Positions 15,933-23,720 of a DNA stretch of 64,000 nt are shown here, piece after piece. This DNA is from Pseudonocardia phyllosphaerae (GTDB lineage: Bacteria > Actinomycetota > Actinomycetes > Mycobacteriales > Pseudonocardiaceae): contig NZ_JBKGXS010000005.1 in assembly GCF_046546475.1 (NCBI RefSeq), forward strand, positions 62,001-126,000, written 5' to 3'. Under the pieces are notes generated by a model. That model saw only the letters and a program-made list of their open reading frames with translations, was not told the origin of the DNA and ran no database searches. The position numbers were made by a program, and so were the translations under genes. Within the stretch, counting starts at the first letter, position 1. The number at the start of each line of letters is the position of its first letter.

Positions 15933-17726
15933 GTGGTCGACACAACGGTCGAAGAGGCACTCGCCGGGCACATGCCGCCCGGCGGGACCCTCGCCGCGTT
16001 GTGCGAAGCCACCGCTGCGGTACCCGAGGATCTCTCCGACCGTGAGCTGCTGAAGACCGTCGAGGCCGCGGTGCAGCTGGAACGCTGGGCCGGAGCGGTC
16101 CGCACCCGCCTGCTCGGCGCCCTGGTCGAACGACACCCACCGGGCAGCACTGCACCCGTCCCCGATGCCACCGGGAAGACTGCGGTGCCGGTGGCCCGCT
16201 GGCTGCCCTCCCAGGTGGCGATGGCGACGCATCTGACCGAGGACCAGGCCCGCGGCGAACTCGGCATGGCCGAACGCCTCTACCGCGTACTGCCGGAAAC
16301 TCTCGCCGAGTGGGAGGCCGGGCGGATCGGGGAACGTGCCGCCGAGGCGATCGCCGAGTCCACCCAGATCCTCGACGACGACGCCGCCCGTGCGGTGCAG
16401 GCTGCGATCCTGCCCGGCGCGTCCACGATCACCCAGACCCGGCTCCGCGCCCGGCTGCGCACCGCGATCCACCGCGCCGACCCCGACGGCGCCGCTCGCC
16501 GTCATCAGCGGGCGTTCGACGACCGCGAGGTCTCGATCAGCCGCAACGACAACGGCATGGGCTCCCTCTGGCTGTCCGGCTCCGCCGCGCAGACCGAGGC
16601 GTCCTGGAACTCCCTGGACCGGCTCGTCCGCTCCCTGGGCAGCGAGGACCCGCGGACGCTGGCGCAACGCCGCTGCGACCTCGCCCACGAACTGCTGCAG
16701 GGCACGGTCACGATCACCGACCTGACCTCGGTGATAGCCGCGGTGAGCACTGTGGTCAACAGTCGCCACCCGGCAGACGCCGCAGCGGACACGACGACCG
16801 GCACCGGCGCTGGTGTACCGGCGGCGACGCGCCCCGCGCATCCCACCGGTGCCGCGCGCGCCTCGAACGAAGCGTCCGAGCGAGGCTCCGCGACCGGAGC
16901 CGGCACTGCACAGGCCGCCGAGGCCACAACCGGCACAGCGACCAACGCAGCGACCGGCACGATGACCATCGCAGCGACTCCCACAGCGACCGGCGCAGCG
17001 ATCGCCGAGCTGACCGGAGTGGACCCCGAGATCATCGCCACCGCCGTCGCCGAAGTCCTCGCGTGTAAGCCCGACCCCAACGCCACGATCGGCCGCAAGC
17101 CGCTGATCCAGGTCGTGGTCGGGCTCGACACCCTGCTCGGCGGTAGCCGGCCCGGGGAGATCACCGGCCACGGCCCGATCCCCGCCACCACCGCCCGCGC
17201 CCTGGCCGCCGGTGGTGACTGGAAACGCCTGGTCACCGACCCCGTCACCGGGCAGTTGCTCGACTACGGACGCAACACCTACCGGCCTCCGGCGAATCTG
17301 CACGATCACGTCCACGGCCGTGACGGCACCTGTCGTGGTCCGGACTGCGAACGCCGCATCCGCGATCTGGATCATCACCAGGACTGGGGCAAGGACGGCC
17401 ACACCGTCGACCACAACCTGTTCGGGCTCTGCCAACGCCACCACAAGCTCAAAGACGTCACCGGATGGCACGCACTGGTGCGCCCCGACGGTGGGCTGAC
17501 CTGGATCAGCCCCGACGGCTACCAGTCGACGACGTACCCGAAGGATTATCGCGTCTTCACCGAGGACACGGTGGTCAGCGAGGGCGTCGCGGAGCGGCGG
17601 GTGATCGACCCCGGCACCGAGGGGCCGAGACCGGCGCGCTCGAGGCTCGCCCGGCCCGCAGCCGGGGCACAGCCGACGATCCCGGAACCCCGGGACGGAA
17701 CCGACGATGATCCAGCGCCGTTCTGA
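15933..17726 (+). CDS. DUF222 and HNH endonuclease-domain protein (13E12 repeat family)
   Basis: A 597-residue protein. The DUF222 domain covers about residues 1-230; a low-complexity Ala/Thr/Gly-rich insert follows at about 270-350; the C-terminal HNH nuclease domain contains CRGPDC, DLDHH, DHNLFGLCQRHH. A GTG at 15933 lies seven bases after TAGAAT (15920-15925), consistent with a leaderless start; an in-frame ATG at 15879 would add 18 residues but lacks a ribosome site. This family is abundant and often multicopy in actinobacteria, with suspected mobile-element ancestry. No partner gene is evident. Confidence 0.88.
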   Translation: MVDTTVEEALAGHMPPGGTLAALCEATAAVPEDLSDRELLKTVEAAVQLERWAGAVRTRLLGALVERHPPGSTAPVPDATGKTAVPVARWLPSQVAMATHLTEDQARGELGMAERLYRVLPETLAEWEAGRIGERAAEAIAESTQILDDDAARAVQAAILPGASTITQTRLRARLRTAIHRADPDGAARRHQRAFDDREVSISRNDNGMGSLWLSGSAAQTEASWNSLDRLVRSLGSEDPRTLAQRRCDLAHELLQGTVTITDLTSVIAAVSTVVNSRHPADAAADTTTGTGAGVPAATRPAHPTGAARASNEASERGSATGAGTAQAAEATTGTATNAATGTMTIAATPTATGAAIAELTGVDPEIIATAVAEVLACKPDPNATIGRKPLIQVVVGLDTLLGGSRPGEITGHGPIPATTARALAAGGDWKRLVTDPVTGQLLDYGRNTYRPPANLHDHVHGRDGTCRGPDCERRIRDLDHHQDWGKDGHTVDHNLFGLCQRHHKLKDVTGWHALVRPDGGLTWISPDGYQSTTYPKDYRVFTEDTVVSEGVAERRVIDPGTEGPRPARSRLARPAAGAQPTIPEPRDGTDDDPAPF

Positions 17727-17825
17727 TCGCCTCCGCCGCGGCGTCGGCGAGCCGTCCCCGGCCCGACAACTCACTCCCGGAACCCGGCGAACCGTCCCCG
17801 GCGGATGGCGCCGGCTCAGTTGGGA

Positions 17826-17888
17826 GCGCCGGCCCAGCCGGAAGCACGGAAGCGCCGGCCCAGCCGGAAGTACTGGTCCGGCCGGAAG
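17826..17888. repeat. Short 26-bp-period direct repeat in a gene-free spacer
   Basis: GCGCCGGCCCAGCCGGAAG occurs at 17826-17844 and 17852-17870, and a degenerate third copy ends near 17888. It lies in the 473-bp spacer 17727-18199, which contains no supported gene but carries the operator at 18009-18045 near its end. Confidence 0.5.
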
Positions 17889-18008
17889 CACCGACCCAGT
17901 CACCGACCCCTCGCGGTAACGGAGCCACGGCGGATCGCTCCCGGTCCCCGGTGGGTTGCGCGCCGTCACGCGCCACAGGCGGGACCGCGGCCGGCCGGAG
18001 GCGGTGGC

Positions 18009-18045
18009 TGTCCCCGCAGGACAAGTCGCCCGGTCACTTTTGTCC
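18009..18045. promoter_or_regulatory. Regulon operator, copy 2
   Basis: TGTCC 18009-18013, GGACAA 18019-18024, TTGTCC 18040-18045: the same half-sites and the same 5- and 15-base spacings as copies 1 and 4. It lies 154 bp upstream of the PEP-synthase-like operon. Confidence 0.7.
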
Positions 18046-18199
18046 GCGCGTTCCATCGGACACCGTGGACGTCGCGGGCACTGTGACCCACGCAACGTCG
18101 CGAGGCCGGGACGGCGGGAACCAGAGTTGGCGACGGTCCGATGCGATCGCCACGTCCCACCCGAGTGCAGCGCCCACCCGAGTTCAAGGAGGAACTTCC

Positions 18200-18619
18200 A
18201 TGGCCGACGTGCTGGCCGAGGGCTACAACGTCTTCGACACCGCCAAGTCCCCGAGCGGAACGGTGAAGTACCTGTCCTCGCCGGCCGACGTGATCTCGTT
18301 GATCCAGTCGGGCAAGCTCGCCGAGCACATCCTGCTCGTCCAGGGCGGGACGACGACCTTCCTGGCGCCCGCCCTGTCGATGGGCGCGATCGGCGTCATC
18401 ACCATGTCCGGCGCCCCGGAGTCGCACCTGGGGATCCTCTCCCGGGAGTTCCAGACCCCGTGCGTGATGACCGCGCACCTCACCGACAGCGAGTCGCGCT
18501 ACGTCGTCGGCAACACCGACCCGGCGCACTTCGACGAGATCGCCAAGGCGCTCGACGGCCGCAAGGTGCGCCTCGACTGCAGCGACAACGAGGTCGGCCG
18601 GGTCGTCGCCGACGACTGA
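18200..18619 (+). CDS. Free-standing PEP-utiliser mobile (phosphohistidine) domain
   Basis: A 139-residue protein consisting of essentially one domain, the swivelling phosphohistidine domain of PEP synthase/PPDK-type enzymes. The pattern GVITMSGAPESHLGILSREF ends with TPCVM and places the expected phospho-acceptor at His76. In the canonical enzymes this domain is fused between ATP-binding and PEP-binding domains; here it is encoded alone, as a mobile phosphoryl carrier. AAGGAGGA precedes the ATG. It is first in a four-gene operon (18200-23375) and follows the regulon operator. Its partners are inferred to be the three downstream products. Phenylphosphate synthase, built from split PEP-synthase-like subunits, is the closest known analogy. 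Confidence 0.8.
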   Translation: MADVLAEGYNVFDTAKSPSGTVKYLSSPADVISLIQSGKLAEHILLVQGGTTTFLAPALSMGAIGVITMSGAPESHLGILSREFQTPCVMTAHLTDSESRYVVGNTDPAHFDEIAKALDGRKVRLDCSDNEVGRVVADD

Positions 18620-18705
18620 GCGGGACCGGCACCGGCACGGCGACGGCGCCACCAGCACGACCGATCTTCTTCCACGCGGGCGAACCGGGACAGGAGCACA
18701 GCGCA

Positions 18706-20139
18706 GTGACCACCACCGAGGGCAAGAAGGCGACCTACAAGAAGCGCTACGAGGAGGGCGACGACGGCCTCCGCTTCCAGGACCTCACCTACACCGGCAA
18801 CTTCGTCGGCATGGAGCCCGTCACCGACGGGATCAAGGGCGACAAGATGATGAAGGCGCGCGCGAAGTCGGGCGTGCTGGAGAAGGTGTCGAAGGAGGAC
18901 GTCCTCCGCGACGAGTTCACCATCGACGAGCTCAACGACCTCAACAACTACCTCGCCTGGAACATCTGGGACGTGCTGGTCATGCGCGCCACCGAGGGCG
19001 TCAGCGGCATGATCCCCCGCCAGGAGTACGAGATCCTGGCCTTCATGCACGAGTTCTACCGGTGGCCCGAGATCATGGCGATGACCACCCGCGAGGTCGG
19101 TGGCGCGCAGGGGATCATGGACATCGGGGCGACCGCGCGCCGCGAGATCGGCACCAAGGTCAACGCCGTGCACGACTGGTGCATCGGCGCCGTCGGGTTC
19201 GGCATGGGCCGCTGCGGCCTGCTGGCGCTCGAGGCGATCAAGCCCGATGAGTACGTCGGGGAGTCCAACGAGATCCTCAAGTTCATGCAGCGCGTGCTCT
19301 GGGGCAAGCGCCAGGACGGATACATCCTCAACTCCCAGGACCGCTACCGCTGCCGCATCCACGAGCAGGACTTCCTCGACCAGCTCGTCGCCCAGACCGA
19401 GGAGCTGGAACCGGGCAGCGCCAAGCACGGCGCGTTCACCCAGTTCAACGCCGCCGCCGAGCTGCTGGCCTTCCTCGACCACTACGACTGCCGCCTCGGC
19501 CTCGGCGACACCGGCCCGTACGAGCTGCCCGACGGCAAGCTGCTGATCCTGCGGGACCTGTTCGTCAACGAGGAGGTCTTCCACTGGTCCGACGTCTGCG
19601 AGGACGCCGGCCTGCCGCACTGCTACACCCTCGCGCTGATCATCGACCCGGAGAAGATGGGTCTCGAGGAGATCCGGGTCAACGACATCTCCACGACGTT
19701 CACCCGGCCCAAGAACTACATCGAGGCCGTCGTCGGCGGTGCGGTGTTCGCCCGCGAGAAGTGGAACACACCGATGGGCGAGGTGTACCCGATCGCCATC
19801 GACGACCTCGCCGACCACCTCGGCCGGGTGCAGACCGCGACGCTCAAGCTCTACTCGAAGACGTCGAAGATGTGCCGCCGCGACCTGATCTGGAACGGCC
19901 AGTACGTCTACTACATCGACATGATCCTCCCGCACATGCGCCTGGCCGGGACCTACGAGAAGGCCTGCCGCGACTACGACCTGTGGGAGATCGACCAGCG
20001 CGTCGCGAACTACTACTACGAGATCACCAAGCGCGGGTTCGCCCAGGAGACGGTGCCAAGCAAGATCTTCTCCGGCGCCGGCTACCTGCCCTTCCCGGAG
20101 AACGCGAGCCTGCGGCACTCGAAGGGCCGTTGGCTGTAG
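18706..20139 (+). CDS. Unrecognised 477-residue soluble protein of the PEP-synthase-like operon
   Basis: I do not recognise a family. The protein is soluble, charged and rich in aromatic residues, with no signal peptide or membrane segment. The N-terminus is Lys/Glu-rich, residues about 70-140 look helical (FTIDELNDLNNYLAWNIWD), and there are several conserved-looking Cys/His clusters (NAVHDWCIGAVGFGMGRCG; KMCRRD). A ribosome site AGGAG lies nine bases before the GTG at 18706. Its place between the phosphohistidine domain and the dikinase-like gene suggests it is the substrate-binding or acceptor subunit of the phosphotransferase, but that is inference. The end FPENASLRHSKGRWL shows no known motif. 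Confidence 0.75.
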   Translation: MTTTEGKKATYKKRYEEGDDGLRFQDLTYTGNFVGMEPVTDGIKGDKMMKARAKSGVLEKVSKEDVLRDEFTIDELNDLNNYLAWNIWDVLVMRATEGVSGMIPRQEYEILAFMHEFYRWPEIMAMTTREVGGAQGIMDIGATARREIGTKVNAVHDWCIGAVGFGMGRCGLLALEAIKPDEYVGESNEILKFMQRVLWGKRQDGYILNSQDRYRCRIHEQDFLDQLVAQTEELEPGSAKHGAFTQFNAAAELLAFLDHYDCRLGLGDTGPYELPDGKLLILRDLFVNEEVFHWSDVCEDAGLPHCYTLALIIDPEKMGLEEIRVNDISTTFTRPKNYIEAVVGGAVFAREKWNTPMGEVYPIAIDDLADHLGRVQTATLKLYSKTSKMCRRDLIWNGQYVYYIDMILPHMRLAGTYEKACRDYDLWEIDQRVANYYYEITKRGFAQETVPSKIFSGAGYLPFPENASLRHSKGRWL

Positions 20140-20220
20140 GTCCGCCTCCGACACGAGCCGGCCCATCGGGCGGCGCGGCGCTCCCCGCCGCGTCGCCCGC
20201 CTCCGTGAAGGGACACCTCC

Positions 20221-20841
20221 ATGACCGCAGTCGTGCTGGACAAGAGCGGCTACGACGTCCTCGACGTCGTCGCGCTGAAGAAGATGGCGAGCCCCGACGT
20301 CGTCGCCGCGGCGTCCGGGATCGAGCAGGACCGCGTCGACGAGATCCTCGAAAGGCTTGCGGGGCAGGGGCTCGTCGTCGTCGCGGGCGGGTCGGCGCTG
20401 CCCACCGACGAGGCCGAGCCGGCGCTGGCCCGCGCCGCCGCCGAGCACTACGCCGACGTCCGCACCGACGACGAGGTGCTCGCCCTGGTGGCGAAGTTCG
20501 AGACGACCAACGCCCAGTTCCTGACGACGATGTCGTCCTGGCAGCAGATCGACGTCGGCGGGAGGAAGGTCACCAACGACCACACCGACCCCGACCACGA
20601 CGGCAAGGTCATCGACCGGCTGGAGAAGCTGATCGCGAAGCTGACCCCGCTGCTCGACGCGCTGGCCGGGCACGACGCGCGGTTCGGCCGCTACCCGCAG
20701 CGGTTCGAGGCCGCCGTCGAGGCCGTCGACCAGGGGCGGCACGAGTACGTGTCGTCGCCGACGATCGACTCGGTGCACAACATCTGGTTCGAGTTCCACG
20801 AGGACCTGCTGCGCACCCTGGGCCGGGAGCGGGCGGAGTGA
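20221..20841 (+). CDS. 206-residue helical protein of the PEP-synthase-like operon
   Basis: No family recognised. The N-terminal 60 residues (DVVALKKMASPDVVAAASGIEQDRV and ERLAGQGLVVV) look like a small winged-helix fold; the rest is predicted to be a helical bundle (TTNAQFLTTMSSW; VIDRLEKLIAKLTPLLDAL). It overlaps the start of the dikinase-like gene by 4 bp (GTGA), so the two products are probably made in fixed ratio and may form a complex. A small regulatory subunit, like the third subunit of phenylphosphate synthase, is one possibility. Confidence 0.75.
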   Translation: MTAVVLDKSGYDVLDVVALKKMASPDVVAAASGIEQDRVDEILERLAGQGLVVVAGGSALPTDEAEPALARAAAEHYADVRTDDEVLALVAKFETTNAQFLTTMSSWQQIDVGGRKVTNDHTDPDHDGKVIDRLEKLIAKLTPLLDALAGHDARFGRYPQRFEAAVEAVDQGRHEYVSSPTIDSVHNIWFEFHEDLLRTLGRERAE

Positions 20842-23375
20842 CGGTGACCGAACCGCAGACCTCCGGGCCGTCGGCGGGCGGCTCCCGCGGGTTCACGCTC
20901 ACCTTCGACGAGGCCGACCCCGCCGACGTCGACCGGCTCGGCGGCAAGGGCAGCGGCCTGGCCCGGATGAGCCAGCAGGGGTTGCGGGTCCCGCCCGGCT
21001 ACGTGATCGGCACCGACGCATGCCGCAGCTACCTGCGGGAGAAGGCACTGCCCGCCGGGCTGGCCGAGGAGGTCACCGCCCGGCTCGCGGAGCTGGAGCG
21101 GCGCTCCGGGAAGACGTTCGGACGCGGCCCGCAGCCGTTGCTGCTGTCGGTGCGGTCCGGGGCCCCGATCTCGATGCCCGGGATGATGGACACGATCCTC
21201 GACCTGGGCATCAACCGCGAGGTCGCGCGGGCCGTGGCCGCCGCGACCGGGGACAGCCGGTTCGTCGCCGACCTCGTCGCCCGCTTCCACGCGATGTACG
21301 CCGAGACCGTGCTCGGGGCGCTCGACCCCGGCGACGGGATCGACGAACTGGTCGCCGCGGTCGACCCCGGTGAGGACGCGGGCGAGGTCTACGACCGGAT
21401 CTGGGCCGCGTGCGAGCAGTCCCTCGCCGAGTCCGACGACGAGTCGGTCCCCGACGACCCGCAGGCACAGGTGATCGGCGCGATCGAGGCCGTGTTCCGG
21501 TCCTGGAACACCCGTCGCGCCCGCACCTACCGCGAGTTCCACGCGATCCCGCACGACCTGGGCACCGCGGTCGTCGTGCAGTCGATGGTGTTCGGCAACG
21601 TCTCCGACGACTCCGGCTCCGGCGTGGTGTTCACCCGCAACCCCGCGACCGGTGAACCCGGCCTGTTCGGCGAGTACCTCGCGCACAGCCAGGGTGAGGA
21701 CGTCGTCGCGGGCACCCGTACCCCCGACCCGGTCACCGAGGCGCTCGCCCCGGACGTGCTCGACGAGCTGCGCCGCACCTGCGCCGACCTGGAACGCGAC
21801 CGGGCCGACGTGCTCGACATCGAGTTCACCGTGGAGCACTCCACGCTGTACTTCCTGCAGGTCCGCAGCGCCAAACGGACCCCGGAGGCGGCCGTTCGGA
21901 TCGCGGCGGACTTCCTCGCCGAGGGCGAGGTGAGCCCCGCGGCGGCGTTGCGCAACCTCACGCCGGAGCAGGTCCGCCAGGTCCAGCGTCCCGGCTTCGA
22001 CGACGACGAGGTCGCCCGCGCCCGCGACGAGGGCCGGCGGCTCACGACCGGGACCGGCGCCTGCCCGGGGCAGGTGTCCGGGGTGCTCGTCCTCGACCCG
22101 GACCGGGCGAAGGAGCGTGCCGAGGCCGGTGAGGACGTCGTGCTCGCGCGCGCGGTGACCAGCCCCGCCGACCTGCACGGGATGATCGCCGCCCGCGGCA
22201 TCGTCACCGCCACTGGCGGCTCGACCAGCCACGCGGCCGTCGTCGCACGGGCGCTGGGGACGGCGTGTGTCGTCGGCGCCGGCGCGATCACCATCGACGC
22301 CGAGGCGCGCACCCTGACCGTCGGCGGCCGCACGGTCGTCGAGGGCGACGAGGTCTCCCTCGACGGAGCCGGCGGCGAGCTGTTCGCCGGGCGGATCAGC
22401 ACCGCGACCCCGGCCGCCGCGACCGGTGCGCTCGGTGCGGTGCTGGCCGCGGCGAGCCGGGCGTCGGAGTGCGAGGTGCTGGTCAAGGTCACCCTGCCCG
22501 CCGACGTGGACGGTGCCCGCGAGGCCGGTGCATCCGGCCTGGTCACCGGTATCGACGACGTCCTCGCCGCGACCGGGCACATCGAGGGCCTGGTCGCGCA
22601 GCTGCTCGGCCCCGCGTCCGATGCCGCTGCTGGGGCCGACGACCGCTTCGACCGGATCGCCGAGCTCGTCGAGGCCGAGTTCACCCCGCTGCTGGCCGGG
22701 ACCGGTGAACTCGACGTGGGTGTGCGGGCGATCGACCTGGTTGCCGACGAGGCCCGGGAGATGCTGCAGCAGACCGCGATCACGACGCGGCACCCGGAGC
22801 TGGGGCTCCCGCTCGGACGTCCCGCGCTGGTGGCCGCGCAGCTGCGCGGGCTGAACCGGGCCGCCGCCAACGCCGGCCGTACCTCCGGCGTGCACCTGGC
22901 CGTACGGCACCTGTCCGACCCCGCCGAGGCGGCCGCGCTGCGGGCGATCGCCGACGAGATCGGCGGTCCGGTGTCGGTCGGGGCCTACCTGACCGGGCCG
23001 CGGGCCGCCGGGAACGCCCCGGCGATCGGGGACGCCGTCGACGTCCTGTGGGTGGAGGTACGGGCGTTGCAGGCCGCGGTGTTCGGGATCCCCGCCCGGC
23101 AGCTGCTCACTGCCGAGCCGCTCGACGACTACCTGCGCCGCGGGCTGCTGCCCGTGGACCCGCGGACGGCGCTGGACCCGATGGTGCGCACGCTGCTCGG
23201 CGACGTCGCGCGGGCACAGCACGACGGTCGCCCGGTCGGGATGCGGCTGTCCGGCGAGGTCCCGGAGGAGGCCGCCGCACAGCTGTACGGGCTGGGGTTC
23301 CGCCGGTTCGCCGTCGAGGCCGACGGAGCGCGGCCGCTGGTGCTGGCGCTGGGGAAGGCGGCGCTGGCGGGGTAG
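20838..23375 (+). CDS. Pyruvate phosphate dikinase/PEP synthase-like phosphotransferase with altered acceptor site
   Basis: An 845-residue protein with the dikinase domain order. The N-terminal ATP-grasp (residues about 15-340) shows LGGKGSGLARM, LLSVRSGAPISMPGMMDT and the ATP-site segment LDIEFTVEHSTLYFLQVR. The phosphohistidine domain has His465 in TGGSTSHAAVVARALG. The C-terminal barrel is divergent: where dikinases have a CGEHGG loop with the catalytic Cys, the aligned stretch reads LSGEVPE, so Ser805 replaces Cys, and the SCSP motif is absent. ATP binding and His phosphorylation therefore look intact while pyruvate use looks unlikely. With the separate mobile domain at 18200 this is probably an ATP-dependent kinase for another acceptor. 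GTG at 20838 overlaps the upstream stop. Confidence 0.85.
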   Translation: MTVTEPQTSGPSAGGSRGFTLTFDEADPADVDRLGGKGSGLARMSQQGLRVPPGYVIGTDACRSYLREKALPAGLAEEVTARLAELERRSGKTFGRGPQPLLLSVRSGAPISMPGMMDTILDLGINREVARAVAAATGDSRFVADLVARFHAMYAETVLGALDPGDGIDELVAAVDPGEDAGEVYDRIWAACEQSLAESDDESVPDDPQAQVIGAIEAVFRSWNTRRARTYREFHAIPHDLGTAVVVQSMVFGNVSDDSGSGVVFTRNPATGEPGLFGEYLAHSQGEDVVAGTRTPDPVTEALAPDVLDELRRTCADLERDRADVLDIEFTVEHSTLYFLQVRSAKRTPEAAVRIAADFLAEGEVSPAAALRNLTPEQVRQVQRPGFDDDEVARARDEGRRLTTGTGACPGQVSGVLVLDPDRAKERAEAGEDVVLARAVTSPADLHGMIAARGIVTATGGSTSHAAVVARALGTACVVGAGAITIDAEARTLTVGGRTVVEGDEVSLDGAGGELFAGRISTATPAAATGALGAVLAAASRASECEVLVKVTLPADVDGAREAGASGLVTGIDDVLAATGHIEGLVAQLLGPASDAAAGADDRFDRIAELVEAEFTPLLAGTGELDVGVRAIDLVADEAREMLQQTAITTRHPELGLPLGRPALVAAQLRGLNRAAANAGRTSGVHLAVRHLSDPAEAAALRAIADEIGGPVSVGAYLTGPRAAGNAPAIGDAVDVLWVEVRALQAAVFGIPARQLLTAEPLDDYLRRGLLPVDPRTALDPMVRTLLGDVARAQHDGRPVGMRLSGEVPEEAAAQLYGLGFRRFAVEADGARPLVLALGKAALAG

Positions 23376-23524
23376 CGCACCGGCGTGCGGTGGGACGAGC
23401 CGCGGCGGGCGGGCCGGTCGGGTGCGAACCCGGCCGGCTCGTCGTGGGTGCGGCTACCCGCCGTGGGCCGTCCGCGCTGCGTGGGAGCCGACCGATCCCC
23501 CTGGGGAACACCTCACCTACTGAG

Positions 23525-23558
23525 TCATCTCGGCATCGGGGTCATATCGGCATCGGGG
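23525..23558. repeat. Two adjacent 17-bp direct repeats
   Basis: TCATCTCGGCATCGGGG is followed immediately by TCATATCGGCATCGGGG. They lie in the 345-bp gene-free spacer 23376-23720 between convergent operons. Confidence 0.5.
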
Positions 23559-23622
23559 CTCTCCCGCCGGCCTCCGGCACCGGGCACCGTGGGCGGCCTC
23601 GCCGAGGACCGGTCGAACCAGC

Positions 23623-23692
23623 GCAGGCGCTCACCGGAGTCGTGAACGCGCACCTGATCGCGCGAGCGTTGACCACACCGGTGTGCGCCTGC
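23623..23692. terminator. Long imperfect hairpin between convergent operons
   Basis: Arms 23623-23649 and 23666-23692 pair at 23 of 27 positions around a 16-base loop. It sits after the dikinase-like gene and just before the end of the convergent HAD gene, so it probably terminates both transcripts. No T-tract is present, which is common for actinobacterial terminators. Confidence 0.55.
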
Positions 23693-23720
23693 AGTCCGTG
23701 CCGGGACCCCGGGGCGGGGC

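Noticed and set aside
20838..23375. Housekeeping pyruvate phosphate dikinase
   Set aside because: The acceptor-site Cys motif is absent and the gene is embedded with a free phosphohistidine domain and unknown partners, so a gluconeogenic role is unlikely.
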